From: Mycolicibacterium neoaurum
GTDB taxonomy: Bacteria; Actinomycetota; Actinomycetes; Mycobacteriales; Mycobacteriaceae
Reading direction: 5' to 3'
Assembly (NCBI RefSeq): GCF_036946495.1
Contig: NZ_JAQIIX010000001.1
Coordinates: 124,001 to 188,000, forward strand
DNA length: 64,000 nt
Part shown: piece by piece, positions 31,101-40,475 of the stretch
How the letters are laid out: each line of letters starts with the position of its first letter
How positions within the stretch are numbered: position 1 is the first letter of the stretch
The notes under the pieces: generated by a model
The model's database searches: none
Seen by the model: the letters and a program-made list of their open reading frames with translations, nothing else
What the model was told of the DNA's origin: nothing
Made by a program: the position numbers and the translations under genes

Positions 31101-34100
31101 GCCACGTTGGGCAGCGCCGCCGCCGACAGCGCTCCCGCCGCGGTCGACATCGAAGGCGCGCTGGCCGCCCACACCGTGCGCATCGACGGTGCCGAGATGC
31201 GTGCCTGGTACAACCAGCGCGGTATCCAGTACGGGCCCGCGTTCGCCGGGCTGGTCGCCGTCTACGTCAACGACGGATCCGACGTGCAGTCCGACTCGGT
31301 GCTCGCCGAGGTGGCGCTCCCGGGTTCGATCCGGTCCCAGCAGGGCGCCTACGGGGTCCACCCGGCGCTGCTGGACGCCTGCTTCCAGGCGGTCGGCGCA
31401 CACCCCGCGCTGCGCAGCGATACCACCGGCACCCTGATGCTCCCGCTGGGAGTGCGCCGGATGCGCGCATTCGGGTCCACCCGTAACGCGCACTACTGCC
31501 ACGCCAGGATCATTAACATCACCGTCAATGCCGTCGAGGTCGACCTCGACCTGCTCGACGAGTCGGGCAGCGTCCTGCTGGCCGTCGGCGGGCTGCGGCT
31601 GGGTACCGGGGTTTCCGACAGCGGACAGCGTGAGCGCACCCTCAACGACCGGTTGCTCACCATCGAATGGCGTCAGCAGGAACTGCCCGAGGTCGACTAC
31701 CACGGCGGTGGTCGGTGGTTGCTGATCAGCACCTCCGATGCGGCCGACCTGCTGGCCACCAGGCTGGCCGACGCGCTCAAGGCCCACGAGGTCGACGTCA
31801 CCACCATGGTGTGGCCGCAGCATTCCGATCACGACACCCATGCCGCCCGCCTGCGGGAGCAGCTCGAGGCGCAGTCGTTCGGCCACGTTCTGGTGGTGAC
31901 CCCGCCGCGGCACGGGGTGGCCGACGAGCAGTCCGGTGTCCGAGGCGCCGACAACGTCCGGCACCTGGTCAAGATCGTCCGTGAGCTCCCGGAGACACCG
32001 GGCGAGGCGCCGCGGCTGCACGTGCTGACCCGCAACGCCCAGACGGTGTCGGGTGAGGATTCGGCGAACCTGGACGAGGCCGGTCTGCGCGGGCTCATCC
32101 GCGTGATCGGTACCGAGTACCCGCAGCTCAAGACCGCGCAGATCGACGTCGACGACTACACCGACGCCACCCATATCGCGGCACAGCTGCTGTCCGGTTC
32201 CGACGAGGACGAGACGGCCTGGCGCGGCAGCGAGTGGTACGTGGCGCGCCTGGTGCCCGGCGCACTGCGACCGGAGGACCGGCGCACGACCGTCGTCAAT
32301 CCGGCCCGGGACGGGATGCGTCTGCAGATCCGCACACCGGGGGATATCCAGTCCCTCGAGTTGGCGGCCTTCGAACGGGTTGCCCCGGGACCCGGCCAGA
32401 TCGAGGTCTCGGTCACCGCGTCGAACCTGAACTTCGCCGATGTCCTGGTGGCCTTCGGGCGTTACCCGTCCTTCGAGGGCCGGCTGCCCAAACTGGGCGC
32501 CGATTTCGCCGGTGTCGTCACCGCCGTCGGGCCGGGGGTGACCGGGCACAAGGTCGGTGACCGCGTGGGCGGTATCTCCGCCGACGGCGCCTGGGCCACC
32601 TTCGTGACCTGCGATGCCAACCTGGCCGTCACACTGCCGCCGGGACTGCCCACCAACCGTGCCGCCGCCGTGCCCAGTGCACACGCGACGGCCTGGTACA
32701 GCCTGCACGACCTGGCCCGTATCAGTGCCGGGGACAAGGTGTTGATCCACTCCGCCACGGGTGGCGTCGGCCAGGCGGCCGTCGCCATCGCGCGGGCCGC
32801 GGGCGCGGAGATCTTCGCCACCGCGGGCAGTGAGGCCCGCCGCGAACTGCTGCGGGGCATGGGCATCGAGCATGTCTACGACTCGCGCAGCACCGCCTTC
32901 GCCGACCAGATCCGCGCGGACACGGACGGCTACGGGGTCGACATCGTGCTCAACTCGCTGACCGGGGCCGCCCAGAAGGCCGGGCTGGAACTGCTGTCGT
33001 TCGGCGGGCGGTTCGTCGAGATCGGCAAGCGTGATATCTACGGCGACACCCGGATGGGACTGTTCCCGTTCCGTCGCAACCTGTCCTTCTACGCCGTCGA
33101 CCTGGCGCTGTTGTCGCTGACCGACTCCGACACGCTGCGTCGCCTGCTGGAGGTCTGCTACCAGCAGATCGCCGATGGAGTGCTGCCGCTGCCGGAAACC
33201 ACCCACTATCCGCTGCAGGACGGTGCCACGGCCATCCGTGTCATGGGTGCCGCCGAGCACACCGGCAAGCTTGTCCTGGACATTCCGCACGGGGGTCAGA
33301 TCGACGCCGTGGTGCCGCCTGGGGAGTTCCGGGTGTTCCGCTCCGATTCGGCGTACATCGTGACCGGCGGCCTCACCGGTCTCGGACTTTTCCTCGCCGA
33401 GAAGTTGGCCGAGTCCGGCGCGGGACGCATCGTGCTCAACGGCCGGTCCGCACCGTCGGAGGCGGCCACCGAAGTCATCGACCGCATCCGCCGCGGCGGG
33501 ACCGAGGTCGAGGTGCAGCGCGGGGACATCGCCGACCCGGCGACCGCCGACCGGCTGGTCGAGGCGGCATGTGCCACGGGCCTGCCGCTACGCGGCGTGC
33601 TGCACGGCGCTGCGGTCATCGAGGACGCGGTGTTGGCCAACATCACCGACGAACTCATCGAACGTGATTGGGCACCAAAGGTTTACGGTGCCCTGAACCT
33701 GCACCGTGCAACCGCCAAGCAGACCCTGGACTGGTTCTGCGTCTTCTCGTCGGCGGCCGCGTTGGTCGGTTCGCCCGGCCAGGGCGCCTATGCCGCGGCC
33801 AACAGTTGGCTCGATGCGTTCACCCACTGGCGTCGCGGTCAGGGTCTGCCCGCGACATCGATCGCTTGGGGGCCTTGGAAGCAGATCGGTGCGGGTACCG
33901 CGCTGGCCGATTCCGGCGAGGCCGGGATCGAACCGGACGAAGGCGCCTACGCGTTCGAGACGCTACTTCGCCACGACAGGCCTTACAGTGGATATGCACC
34001 CGTGGTCGGCACCCCGTGGCTGGCGGCGTTCGCGCAGAGCAGCAAGTTCGCCGAAGCGTTCCAGTCGTCGGGTCAGCGCAGCACCGGCAGCGCCTTCCTC

Positions 34101-34373
34101 GCGGAGCTGCACGAACTGCCGCGTGACGAGTGGCCGGCCCGGATGCGTCGCATGATCTCCGAGCAGATCAGCCTGATCTTGCGGCGGTCGGTGGATCCCG
34201 ACCGACCGCTTGCGGAGTACGGGTTGGACTCGCTGGGCACGCTCGAAGTACGAACCCGCATCGAGGCGGAGACAGGTATACGTATCGGATCGACAGATAT
34301 TTCGACCATTCGGGTGCTCGCCGACCGTCTGTGTGACGTTCTTGCCCCCGAAGAAATGTCGGTTCCGTCATGA
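28104..34373 (+). CDS. Type I polyketide synthase, mycocerosic-acid-synthase type (Pks5-like)
   Basis: A 2089-aa single-module, fully reducing PKS, probably iterative, making methyl-branched fatty acyl chains. Domains: KS (about 8-430; Cys178 in DSACSS, EAHGTGTP, KTNFGHAQSAAG); AT (about 530-830; Ser617 in GHSMGE, VASH near 718, a methylmalonyl-type motif); DH (about 890-1160; His922 in GDHQVHNVAALPG); ER (about 1400-1720; HSATGGVGQAAVAIA); KR (about 1750-1930; VTGGLTGLG, Tyr in GQGAYAAANSW); ACP (Ser2043 in YGLDSL). There is no thioesterase, so release needs a PapA-type acyltransferase, and one follows. GTG 28104 has GGAAGAGG 10 nt upstream; TTG 28095 is too close to it. Related enzymes: Mas, Pks2, Pks5. 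Confidence 0.95.
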   Translation: MVDTPVTTVAVIGMACRLPGGIDSPDRMWQALLGGEDHVTVIPADRWDADEYYDPEPGVPGRSVSKWGAFLDDVAGFDADFFGISDREATAVDPQHRLLLETAWEAIEHAGIDPATLQGSRTGVFMGLTHGDYQLLAADAHSIEGPYGFTGNNFSMASGRIAYHLGVHGPAYSVDSACSSGLLALHLGCRSLHDGDSDLVLAGGVNLVLEPRKLSSGSAQGMLSPTGQCHAFDAAADGFVPGEATGVVLLKRLADAERDGDRILAVVRGSAVNQDGHTVNIATPSRDAQVEVYRAALESGGIDPTTVGMIEAHGTGTPVGDPIEFSGLAAVYGTAGPVALGSSKTNFGHAQSAAGTIGIIKSVLALQHATVPPNANFNRLPDELAKIKTDLFVPAEVTPWPVTDQPRRAAVSAYGLSGTNVHAVLEEAPAVPPVTTDNDSTGHIFALSSTSAEELRRTAGRLADWVTAQGEGLNLHDLAYTLARRRAHRPVRTTVLADDRAGLIAALREVADGETPYQRAVGDGERGPVWVFSGQGSQWARMGAGLLDGEPAFAAAIAELEPLIAAESGFSVTEELTSAQTVTGIDKVQPTVFAVQVGLAATLKSYGVTPGAVIGHSMGEVAASVVSGVLTLTDGVKVICRRSKLMATIAGSGAMASVELPAQQVLSELAARGINDVVLSVVASPRSTVVGGAKESVRELIAEWESRDVMAREVAVDVASHSPQVDPILDDLADALEDLDPSEPEVDYYSATLYDPRDIADFDADYWVDNLRHAVRFAAAVQAALEDGYRVFTELSPHPLLTHAVDQTASSLDIAHAALASVRREQELPHGVRAVLADLHNAGARVDFSVLYPTGNLVDAPLPTWTHRELILVRDPLELAPGGATLAVHPLLGAHVRLPEEPERHAWQADVGTEIQPWLGDHQVHNVAALPGAAYCEMALAAARNILGDESEVRDISFDQLLLLQESTEVTAAATVTGEGSADFAVETYLEGEQVKRASATLGSAAADSAPAAVDIEGALAAHTVRIDGAEMRAWYNQRGIQYGPAFAGLVAVYVNDGSDVQSDSVLAEVALPGSIRSQQGAYGVHPALLDACFQAVGAHPALRSDTTGTLMLPLGVRRMRAFGSTRNAHYCHARIINITVNAVEVDLDLLDESGSVLLAVGGLRLGTGVSDSGQRERTLNDRLLTIEWRQQELPEVDYHGGGRWLLISTSDAADLLATRLADALKAHEVDVTTMVWPQHSDHDTHAARLREQLEAQSFGHVLVVTPPRHGVADEQSGVRGADNVRHLVKIVRELPETPGEAPRLHVLTRNAQTVSGEDSANLDEAGLRGLIRVIGTEYPQLKTAQIDVDDYTDATHIAAQLLSGSDEDETAWRGSEWYVARLVPGALRPEDRRTTVVNPARDGMRLQIRTPGDIQSLELAAFERVAPGPGQIEVSVTASNLNFADVLVAFGRYPSFEGRLPKLGADFAGVVTAVGPGVTGHKVGDRVGGISADGAWATFVTCDANLAVTLPPGLPTNRAAAVPSAHATAWYSLHDLARISAGDKVLIHSATGGVGQAAVAIARAAGAEIFATAGSEARRELLRGMGIEHVYDSRSTAFADQIRADTDGYGVDIVLNSLTGAAQKAGLELLSFGGRFVEIGKRDIYGDTRMGLFPFRRNLSFYAVDLALLSLTDSDTLRRLLEVCYQQIADGVLPLPETTHYPLQDGATAIRVMGAAEHTGKLVLDIPHGGQIDAVVPPGEFRVFRSDSAYIVTGGLTGLGLFLAEKLAESGAGRIVLNGRSAPSEAATEVIDRIRRGGTEVEVQRGDIADPATADRLVEAACATGLPLRGVLHGAAVIEDAVLANITDELIERDWAPKVYGALNLHRATAKQTLDWFCVFSSAAALVGSPGQGAYAAANSWLDAFTHWRRGQGLPATSIAWGPWKQIGAGTALADSGEAGIEPDEGAYAFETLLRHDRPYSGYAPVVGTPWLAAFAQSSKFAEAFQSSGQRSTGSAFLAELHELPRDEWPARMRRMISEQISLILRRSVDPDRPLAEYGLDSLGTLEVRTRIEAETGIRIGSTDISTIRVLADRLCDVLAPEEMSVPS

Positions 34374-34434
34374 TCGAAGGTCGTGCAACGTCGCTCGAAC
34401 CCCGATCCGACGTCGTCGAAGCAGGAGACAGATT

Positions 34435-35895
34435 GTGGTAGCGATGAAACCGATCCATGACTGGGTCGGCGAACCAGGTGCCGTGATTTCCTGGCACCCC
34501 TCACGGTCGACCCTGGCCAAGGTCAAGGACGCTCCGGTCAGCGATGTCCCGGTCAGCTACCAGCAGGCACAGCACCTGCTGGCCTACCGCAAACATTCCG
34601 CCGCGGGCACCGATATGGCCAGGCTGAACATCCCGTCCTGGGATATCCCCGGACGCTGTGACGTCCGTGCCATGACCCATGTCATCAACGCGTACCTGCG
34701 CAGGCATGACACGTTCCACAGCTGGTTCGAGTACCTCCCCGGACAGGACGGCACCTCGGGTGAGATCGTGCGCCATACGCTCACCAATCCGCGCGATATC
34801 AAGTTCGTCGCCACCGAGCAGGGGGAGATGACCGCCCAGCAGTGGCGCGACCACATCCTGGCCACGGCCAGCCCGTGGGAATGGGACTGCTTCCACGTGG
34901 GCGTGATCCAGCGGGCCGACCACTTCACGGTGTACATCAGCGTCGACCATGTGCACACCGACGCCATGTTCATGGGTCTGGCCTTCGTGGAGATCCACAT
35001 GATGTACAACGCCCTCGTCGAGGGCGCCGCGCCGCTCAAGCTGCCCGAACCGGGTAGCTACGACACCTACTGCCGCGAACAGCACGAGTACGTCTCGACG
35101 CTGACCACGGACTCTCCGGAGGTGGCGGGCTGGATCGACTTCCTGCAGAGCAGCGGCGGCTCGTTGCCGACGTTCCCGCTGCCGTTGGGTGACCCCTCGG
35201 TCGCCTACACCGGCGATGTCATCACCCTGAAACTGTTGGACAAGGATCAGGGTGACCGGTTCGAGGCCATCTGCATTGCGGCAGGCGCCCGCTTCAGCGG
35301 CGGGGTGTTCGCCTGCGGTGCGATCGCGCATGCCGCGCTGACCGGTGACGACGTCTACCGCGTCATCACCCCGACCACGACCCGGCGCACACCCGCGGAG
35401 TTCATGACCACCGGGTGGTTCACCGGCCTGGTGCCCATCACGGTGCCGGTGGACATCGAGACCTTCGGTAACACCGCCCGCGCCGCGCAGGAGTCGTTCG
35501 ACGGTGGGCTCGACCTGGCCCATGTGCCGGTCGAGCGGGTGCTGGAGCTGGGTGCGGAATCGCACGGATTGCGCGCACCCAACGGTGGTGTGCCGATGCT
35601 GTCCTACCTTGATGTCGGCCTGCTCTCGCCCGGTGTGATCGCCGAGTGGCAGCGGCTCAACGGCACCATCTGGAGCGATTCGCGCGCCGCCTATCAGGTG
35701 GGGATGTGGGTCAACCGGGTCGAGCACGAGACCACGGTGACCGCCGCGTTCCCGGCCAATCCGATCGCGCGCGAATCGGTGATGCGCTATCTGGAGGCGA
35801 TGAAGGCCGTGTACGTCAGCGTCGTCGAAGGCCGCGATCTCGCGGTGCTGCCGATCGGTGCCGACGCCGCGGGCCTGAATCTCAAGACGGCCTGA
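34435..35895 (+). CDS. PapA-family acyltransferase
   Basis: A 486-aa polyketide-associated protein with an HxxxD active site (His172-VHT-Asp176 in SVDHVHTDAM) and the PapA-like C-terminal half (ITPTTTRRTPAEFMTTGWFTG cut by 1 residue at its end). Such enzymes take acyl chains directly from the PKS carrier domain and esterify trehalose or a related acceptor. GTG 34435 lies 7 nt after AGGAG; the internal ATG 34444 is more distant. The 61-nt spacing from the PKS, same strand, supports co-transcription and a direct partnership. Closest types by neighbourhood are PapA3/PapA4. Confidence 0.88.
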   Translation: MVAMKPIHDWVGEPGAVISWHPSRSTLAKVKDAPVSDVPVSYQQAQHLLAYRKHSAAGTDMARLNIPSWDIPGRCDVRAMTHVINAYLRRHDTFHSWFEYLPGQDGTSGEIVRHTLTNPRDIKFVATEQGEMTAQQWRDHILATASPWEWDCFHVGVIQRADHFTVYISVDHVHTDAMFMGLAFVEIHMMYNALVEGAAPLKLPEPGSYDTYCREQHEYVSTLTTDSPEVAGWIDFLQSSGGSLPTFPLPLGDPSVAYTGDVITLKLLDKDQGDRFEAICIAAGARFSGGVFACGAIAHAALTGDDVYRVITPTTTRRTPAEFMTTGWFTGLVPITVPVDIETFGNTARAAQESFDGGLDLAHVPVERVLELGAESHGLRAPNGGVPMLSYLDVGLLSPGVIAEWQRLNGTIWSDSRAAYQVGMWVNRVEHETTVTAAFPANPIARESVMRYLEAMKAVYVSVVEGRDLAVLPIGADAAGLNLKTA

Positions 35896-35926
35896 TCGCC
35901 CTGTTCGCATCGGAGGTGTCGACGCG

Positions 35927-37291
35927 ATGAGTCGTGCCGCCACACGGCCGGCGCAGCGGGACGACCGGATCGACTTCACCGATCAGGCGATGTTCCTCGG
36001 CCTGCGTGCCACCGGCCAGGAAGCCGTCATGCAGATCGTGTGGATCTACGAGCGTCCCGTCGACCTCGACGCCATCCGCGGGTTCCACGAACACATCGGG
36101 TACGGACTGCTCGGCAGGCGGATCGAACGGTCCGCGCTGCCTTTCGGTCGGCACCGCTGGGTATCGGCGCTGGGCCCGCAGTCCGAGCTCGATTTCGCGG
36201 CACCGCGTCCGCGCGCCGAGCTCGGTCGCTGGATCGACGAGCGGTCGACCATGCCACTGGACCCGGAGTACGGACCCGCCTGGCATGTCGGTGTGCTGCC
36301 CATGACCGACGGGTCGACGGCGGTCGGCATCGTCATCTCGCACTGTGTCAGCGATGGTGGCGGCGCGCTGGCGGCAATGGTGAACGCCATTCATCGTCGA
36401 CGCCTCGATTTCGGCTACCCGCCACCGAAGTCGCGCACCAGGGGCCGGGCCGTGCGCGCCGATCTGCGCGATACCGTCCGCGGACTTCCCGAGGTGGGCC
36501 GCACGCTGGTCGAGGCTGCCCGCCAGGCGCTGCGTCGGCGTGACGAACTGACCGCCTCCGGTGCCACCAAACCTGCGGTGAGCGGCCCCGATCACCAGGT
36601 CTTCACCCCCTCGGCGACGGTCCGCGTCCCGCTGGCCGATTGGGACCGGCGCGCCGGTGAACTCGGTGGCAACGGTCATTCGCTGGTCGCCGGGTTCGTC
36701 GCCAAGCTCGCCGAACAGATCGGCCGGGTGGGGCCCGACGGCATGGTGACCCTCAACATCCCGCAGGGTGACCGCAGGCCCGGCGACGACGACACCCGGG
36801 CCAATGCGGTGATCCTGGTCAATCTGGCCATCGACCCGGCCAAGGTCACCGTCGACCTCGCCGACGCGCGCGCGGCCCTACGGGAGGGCCTGCGGGCTGC
36901 CCGCGAGGTACCCAACGACGATCTCAAGCTGCTTCCGCTCACCCCGTTCATCCCGAAACGGGTGGTGCGCACGATGGCCGACGTGGCCTTCGGCTTCTCC
37001 ACCGAACTCCCGGTGTCGTGCTCGAACATGGGTGACGTGCCCCCGGACCTGCCCAACATCGACGGCACCCCGGCCGATGTGGTGTTCCTGCGCGGTATCG
37101 ACCGAGTGGCCACCCGGCATGCCTTGGAGCAGCGATGCGGGCTGCTCACCGTGGTGGCAGGCCGGATCAACGGTGCCGAGGTGTTGACGTTCGCCGCATA
37201 TGCGCCGGGCGCGGAGAACACCACCGCCTGGTTACAGGCCGAATTGGACAAGACGCTGGCCGCCTTCGAGCTGTCGGGTGTGATCGAGTAA
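35927..37291 (+). CDS. HxxxDG acyltransferase-like protein, paralogue 1
   Basis: A 454-aa condensation/WS-DGAT-like protein with a His139-xxx-Asp143-Gly144 motif (ISHCVSDGGG). Marks shared with the two paralogues downstream: MFLGLRATG-like N-terminus, LLGRRIERSALPFGRHRW, DTRANA, LPLTPFIPKR and SCSNMGD. The SNMGD element recalls the conserved C-terminal SN.xG of wax ester synthases, so an O-acyl transfer is likely; the substrates are unknown. The ATG follows CGGAGG. It comes 31 nt after papA and before a second copy, suggesting stepwise acylation of one glycolipid (inference). Confidence 0.72.
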   Translation: MSRAATRPAQRDDRIDFTDQAMFLGLRATGQEAVMQIVWIYERPVDLDAIRGFHEHIGYGLLGRRIERSALPFGRHRWVSALGPQSELDFAAPRPRAELGRWIDERSTMPLDPEYGPAWHVGVLPMTDGSTAVGIVISHCVSDGGGALAAMVNAIHRRRLDFGYPPPKSRTRGRAVRADLRDTVRGLPEVGRTLVEAARQALRRRDELTASGATKPAVSGPDHQVFTPSATVRVPLADWDRRAGELGGNGHSLVAGFVAKLAEQIGRVGPDGMVTLNIPQGDRRPGDDDTRANAVILVNLAIDPAKVTVDLADARAALREGLRAAREVPNDDLKLLPLTPFIPKRVVRTMADVAFGFSTELPVSCSNMGDVPPDLPNIDGTPADVVFLRGIDRVATRHALEQRCGLLTVVAGRINGAEVLTFAAYAPGAENTTAWLQAELDKTLAAFELSGVIE

Positions 37292-37305
37292 AGAGGGGAC
37301 AGTCT

Positions 37306-38664
37306 GTGGAGTTCACCAACGGCGACGCCGTGGGCAATCGGCTGACGCTGTGGGACGAGGCGATGGTGCGCGCCAACCGGGCGACCGGCCGGGTGCAGAT
37401 GATCCAGGTGGTCTGGGTCTACGAGCACCCGGTGAACATGGATCAGGTGCGCCGCTTCCACCGCAACTTCGGCTACGGGATGGCGGGCCGCCGGGTCGAG
37501 CGATCCCCATTGCCGTTCGGCAGATACCGGTGGGTTGCGGCCCTTGGACCGGCCGCACCGCTGCACGTCAACACCGATCCGCTACCGCGCGCGGAGATCG
37601 GCGACTGGGCCGACCGGTGGGCCCAGGTCACGGTCGATCCGGAGGACGGACCGGGTTGGCAGATGGCCGTGCAGTCCTTCACCGACGGCGTGACCGCCAT
37701 CTCGGTGGTGGGCTCGCACTGCCTCGGCGACGGGGTGGCCGCGCTGCTGGCCGTCGGTACGGCGGTGGCCGGTGCCAACATCGATATCGGCTATCCGCCG
37801 CCACTGTCTCGGCGGACCGGCCGCGCGATCGTCGAGGACCTGCGCGAGACCGTCCGCGAACTCCCGACGATCGCGCGCGCCGCGCGCAAGGCGGTCAAGG
37901 TGCTGCGTGCCGGCGCGCAAGAGGCAGGGCCCAAGGTCGCCCCCGCTCGCCGGGCGATCGCCGATCCGCACGAGCGCGTCATCGTGCCCGCCATCACGGC
38001 CTACGTCGATCTGGCGGAGTGGGACGCCAAGGCCGAGTCCCTCGGCGGCAATGGCTATTCGATGCTGGCCGCGATCTGCGCCAAACTCGGCGAGCGGATG
38101 GGCAGGCGAAACCCGGACGGCAACATCTCGCTGCTGATCGCCATCAGCGACCGCACCGCCCAGACCGACGTCCGGGCCAACGCGATGTCGTTGGTCAACG
38201 CCAAGATCGATCCGACGGATCTGACCAAGGACCTCAGCGTCACGCGCGCCACGCTGCGCAACGCCCTGAAGTCCGCCAAGGACCAGCCCGACGAGATCCT
38301 CGAGCTGATGCCGCTGACGCCGCTGGTTCCCAAGCGTCTGGTCAAGAAGGTCGCCGACATCATGATCGCCTCCGACGACAAGCCGGTGGTGTGTTCCAAC
38401 ATGGGCGATCTGCCCTCGATGCTGGCGAGCGTCGACGGCACCGAGGCCGAGTACACGTCGTTCTTCGGTATCGACCAGGCCACCCCGCGCGGCGAGCTGG
38501 AAAACGGCGACGGTCAGCTGGTCGTCGTGTCCGGTCGACTCAATGGCAAGGTCATCATCGGCATCGTCGCCTATGAGGCCGGGGCGGAGAACTCGAAGTC
38601 CCGGTTGCGCACGCTCACGACCGAGGCGCTCGCTGAATTCGACCTCACCGGCGTGTTCGTTTAA
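37306..38664 (+). CDS. HxxxDG acyltransferase-like protein, paralogue 2
   Basis: A 452-aa paralogue of the preceding gene, 14 nt away. The active-site motif is His138-xxx-Asp142-Gly143 (GSHCLGDGVA). Other shared elements are GRRVERSPLPFGRYRW, DVRANAMSLVNAKIDP, LMPLTPLVPKR and VCSNMGD. GTG 37306 is preferred: AGAGGGG lies 6 nt upstream, and earlier starts fall inside paralogue 1. Tandem duplication is the simplest origin. No membrane span or signal peptide is seen, so it should act at the cytosolic face. Confidence 0.72.
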   Translation: MEFTNGDAVGNRLTLWDEAMVRANRATGRVQMIQVVWVYEHPVNMDQVRRFHRNFGYGMAGRRVERSPLPFGRYRWVAALGPAAPLHVNTDPLPRAEIGDWADRWAQVTVDPEDGPGWQMAVQSFTDGVTAISVVGSHCLGDGVAALLAVGTAVAGANIDIGYPPPLSRRTGRAIVEDLRETVRELPTIARAARKAVKVLRAGAQEAGPKVAPARRAIADPHERVIVPAITAYVDLAEWDAKAESLGGNGYSMLAAICAKLGERMGRRNPDGNISLLIAISDRTAQTDVRANAMSLVNAKIDPTDLTKDLSVTRATLRNALKSAKDQPDEILELMPLTPLVPKRLVKKVADIMIASDDKPVVCSNMGDLPSMLASVDGTEAEYTSFFGIDQATPRGELENGDGQLVVVSGRLNGKVIIGIVAYEAGAENSKSRLRTLTTEALAEFDLTGVFV

Positions 38665-38720
38665 TACTGCTTACCGATTGAGCTGGTTCTCGAAAGAGAA
38701 TTGCCGAGAAAGGCATCACC

Positions 38721-40472
38721 GTGTCCGACACCAACCTCATCGGCGTGCTACGCGAACGTGCGAGCCTGCAGCCTGAGGACATCGCGTACACCTTCATGGA
38801 TTACGACCATGAGTGGGATGGCGTGGCCACCACCCTGACGTGGTCTCAGCTGTACCGCAGGGTCCGCAACCTGGCCTCCGAGATGCGCCAGATCGGACAG
38901 CTCGGTGATCGCGCCGTCATCCTGGCGCCGCAGAGCCTGGAATACGTGATCGGTTTCCTGGCCTCGTTGGAGGCGGGCATCATCGCGGTGCCGCTGTCGG
39001 TGCCGATGGTCGGCCAGCACGACGAGCGGGTGTCCGCCGTGATCAAGGACTCCGCGCCCACGATCATCCTGACCACCTCGTCGGTGGCCGGAGCCGTCGC
39101 GGAGTACGCCAAAACCGATGACGGGGCCGCCGCAGCGACCGTCATCGAGGTCGACACCCTGGATCTGGAGGCCCGGCGCAAATCGCTGTCCAGCCGCGAG
39201 CAGAAGCCCGAGACCGCGTACCTGCAGTACACATCCGGCTCGACGCGTACCCCGGCCGGGGTGATGGTCACCAATCGCAACCTCACCTCGAACTTCGAGC
39301 AGATGATGTGTGCGTTCTTCCCGCACTTCGGCAAGGTGCCGCCCCCGGGCGCCCACGTGGTCTCGTGGTTGCCCTTCTATCACGACATGGGACTGCTGCT
39401 CGGCATCGTCGCCCCTGTCCTGGGTGGGTGGAGCACCGTCTTCACCACGCCGCTGTCATTCCTGGCCCGGCCGGCGCGCTGGATCCAGCTGATGGGCAGT
39501 TACCCGCGCGTCGTCACCGGCGGACCGAACTTCGCGTTCGAGCTGGCGGCCGGGCGGACCACCGATGAGGATCTCGAGGGTATCGACCTCGGTGATGTGA
39601 TCGCCGTCTACAGCGGCGCCGAGCGCGTGCACGAGGCCACCCTGAAGCGGTTCTCGCAGCGGTTCGCCAAATTCAACTTCGACGAGGGCGTCATCCGGCC
39701 CTCGTACGGTCTGGCCGAGGCGACGTTGTTCGTCGGCACCGGGGTGCCAGGCCCGCCGAGCGTGGTGGCCTTCGACCCGGAGAAGCTCTCCGCCGGGGTT
39801 GCCGAGCGCACCACCGATGGCAGCGGGACGAAGCTCGTCGGCTACGGCCGCCCGGAGGATCCGGTGGTCCGCATCGTCGATGCGGAGACGCTGGTCGAGG
39901 TGCCTGCCGGCGGTATCGGCGAGATCTGGTCCTACGGTGAGAACAACTGCCTCGGCTACTGGGAGAAGCCCGAACAGACCGCGCACACCTTCGGCGGGAC
40001 GATCACCAACCCGTCCGAGGGCACTCCTGAGGGACCCTGGTTGCGGACCGGTGACCTCGGTTTCCTCTCCGATGGAGAGCTTTTCATCATCGGCCGGATC
40101 AAGGACCTGCTGATCGTGCGGGGCAGCAACCACTATCCCGACGATATCGAGGCCACCATCCAGGAGATCACCGGCGGCCGGGTGGCGGCGATCGCGGTCG
40201 ACGGGGACCGCAGCGAAGAGCTCGTCGCGATCATCGAGGTCAAGAAGCGCGGTGACTCCGAGGCCGAGGTGGAGGAGAACCTCCTCAACATCAAGCGCGC
40301 CGTGGCATCGGCGGTATCGCAGACGCACGGTATCGCCGCGGCCGATCTGGTGCTGGTGCCGCGCGGGGCCATCCCGATCACCACCAGCGGCAAGATCCGC
40401 CGCCAATCCTGTGTGCAGAAGTACCGTGACGGCGAGTTCGCGCGCCTCGACGAAAACCTGCAAACGGTGTGA
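38721..40472 (+). CDS. Long-chain fatty acyl-AMP ligase (FAAL, FadD-type)
   Basis: A 583-aa adenylate-forming enzyme. The nucleotide-binding loop is LQYTSGSTRTPAGVMVTNRN. Later motifs are PSYGLAEATLFVG, WLRTGDLGFL and the hinge/lysine region IIGRIKDLLIVRGSNHYPDD, ending with GKIRRQ. Length and sequence style fit the FAAL group (FadD23/25/28/32) that loads acyl-AMPs onto PKS carrier domains instead of making CoA esters. It would supply the starter fatty acid to the upstream PKS. GTG 38721 follows GAGAAAGG. It sits inside the series of HxxxDG paralogues, 4 nt before the third. Confidence 0.93.
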   Translation: MSDTNLIGVLRERASLQPEDIAYTFMDYDHEWDGVATTLTWSQLYRRVRNLASEMRQIGQLGDRAVILAPQSLEYVIGFLASLEAGIIAVPLSVPMVGQHDERVSAVIKDSAPTIILTTSSVAGAVAEYAKTDDGAAAATVIEVDTLDLEARRKSLSSREQKPETAYLQYTSGSTRTPAGVMVTNRNLTSNFEQMMCAFFPHFGKVPPPGAHVVSWLPFYHDMGLLLGIVAPVLGGWSTVFTTPLSFLARPARWIQLMGSYPRVVTGGPNFAFELAAGRTTDEDLEGIDLGDVIAVYSGAERVHEATLKRFSQRFAKFNFDEGVIRPSYGLAEATLFVGTGVPGPPSVVAFDPEKLSAGVAERTTDGSGTKLVGYGRPEDPVVRIVDAETLVEVPAGGIGEIWSYGENNCLGYWEKPEQTAHTFGGTITNPSEGTPEGPWLRTGDLGFLSDGELFIIGRIKDLLIVRGSNHYPDDIEATIQEITGGRVAAIAVDGDRSEELVAIIEVKKRGDSEAEVEENLLNIKRAVASAVSQTHGIAAADLVLVPRGAIPITTSGKIRRQSCVQKYRDGEFARLDENLQTV

Positions 40473-40475
40473 CCG

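Noticed and set aside
30759..33290. 843-codon minus-strand open frame inside the PKS gene
   Set aside because: Shadow frame of the PKS DH-ER region, with no recognisable motif or domain.
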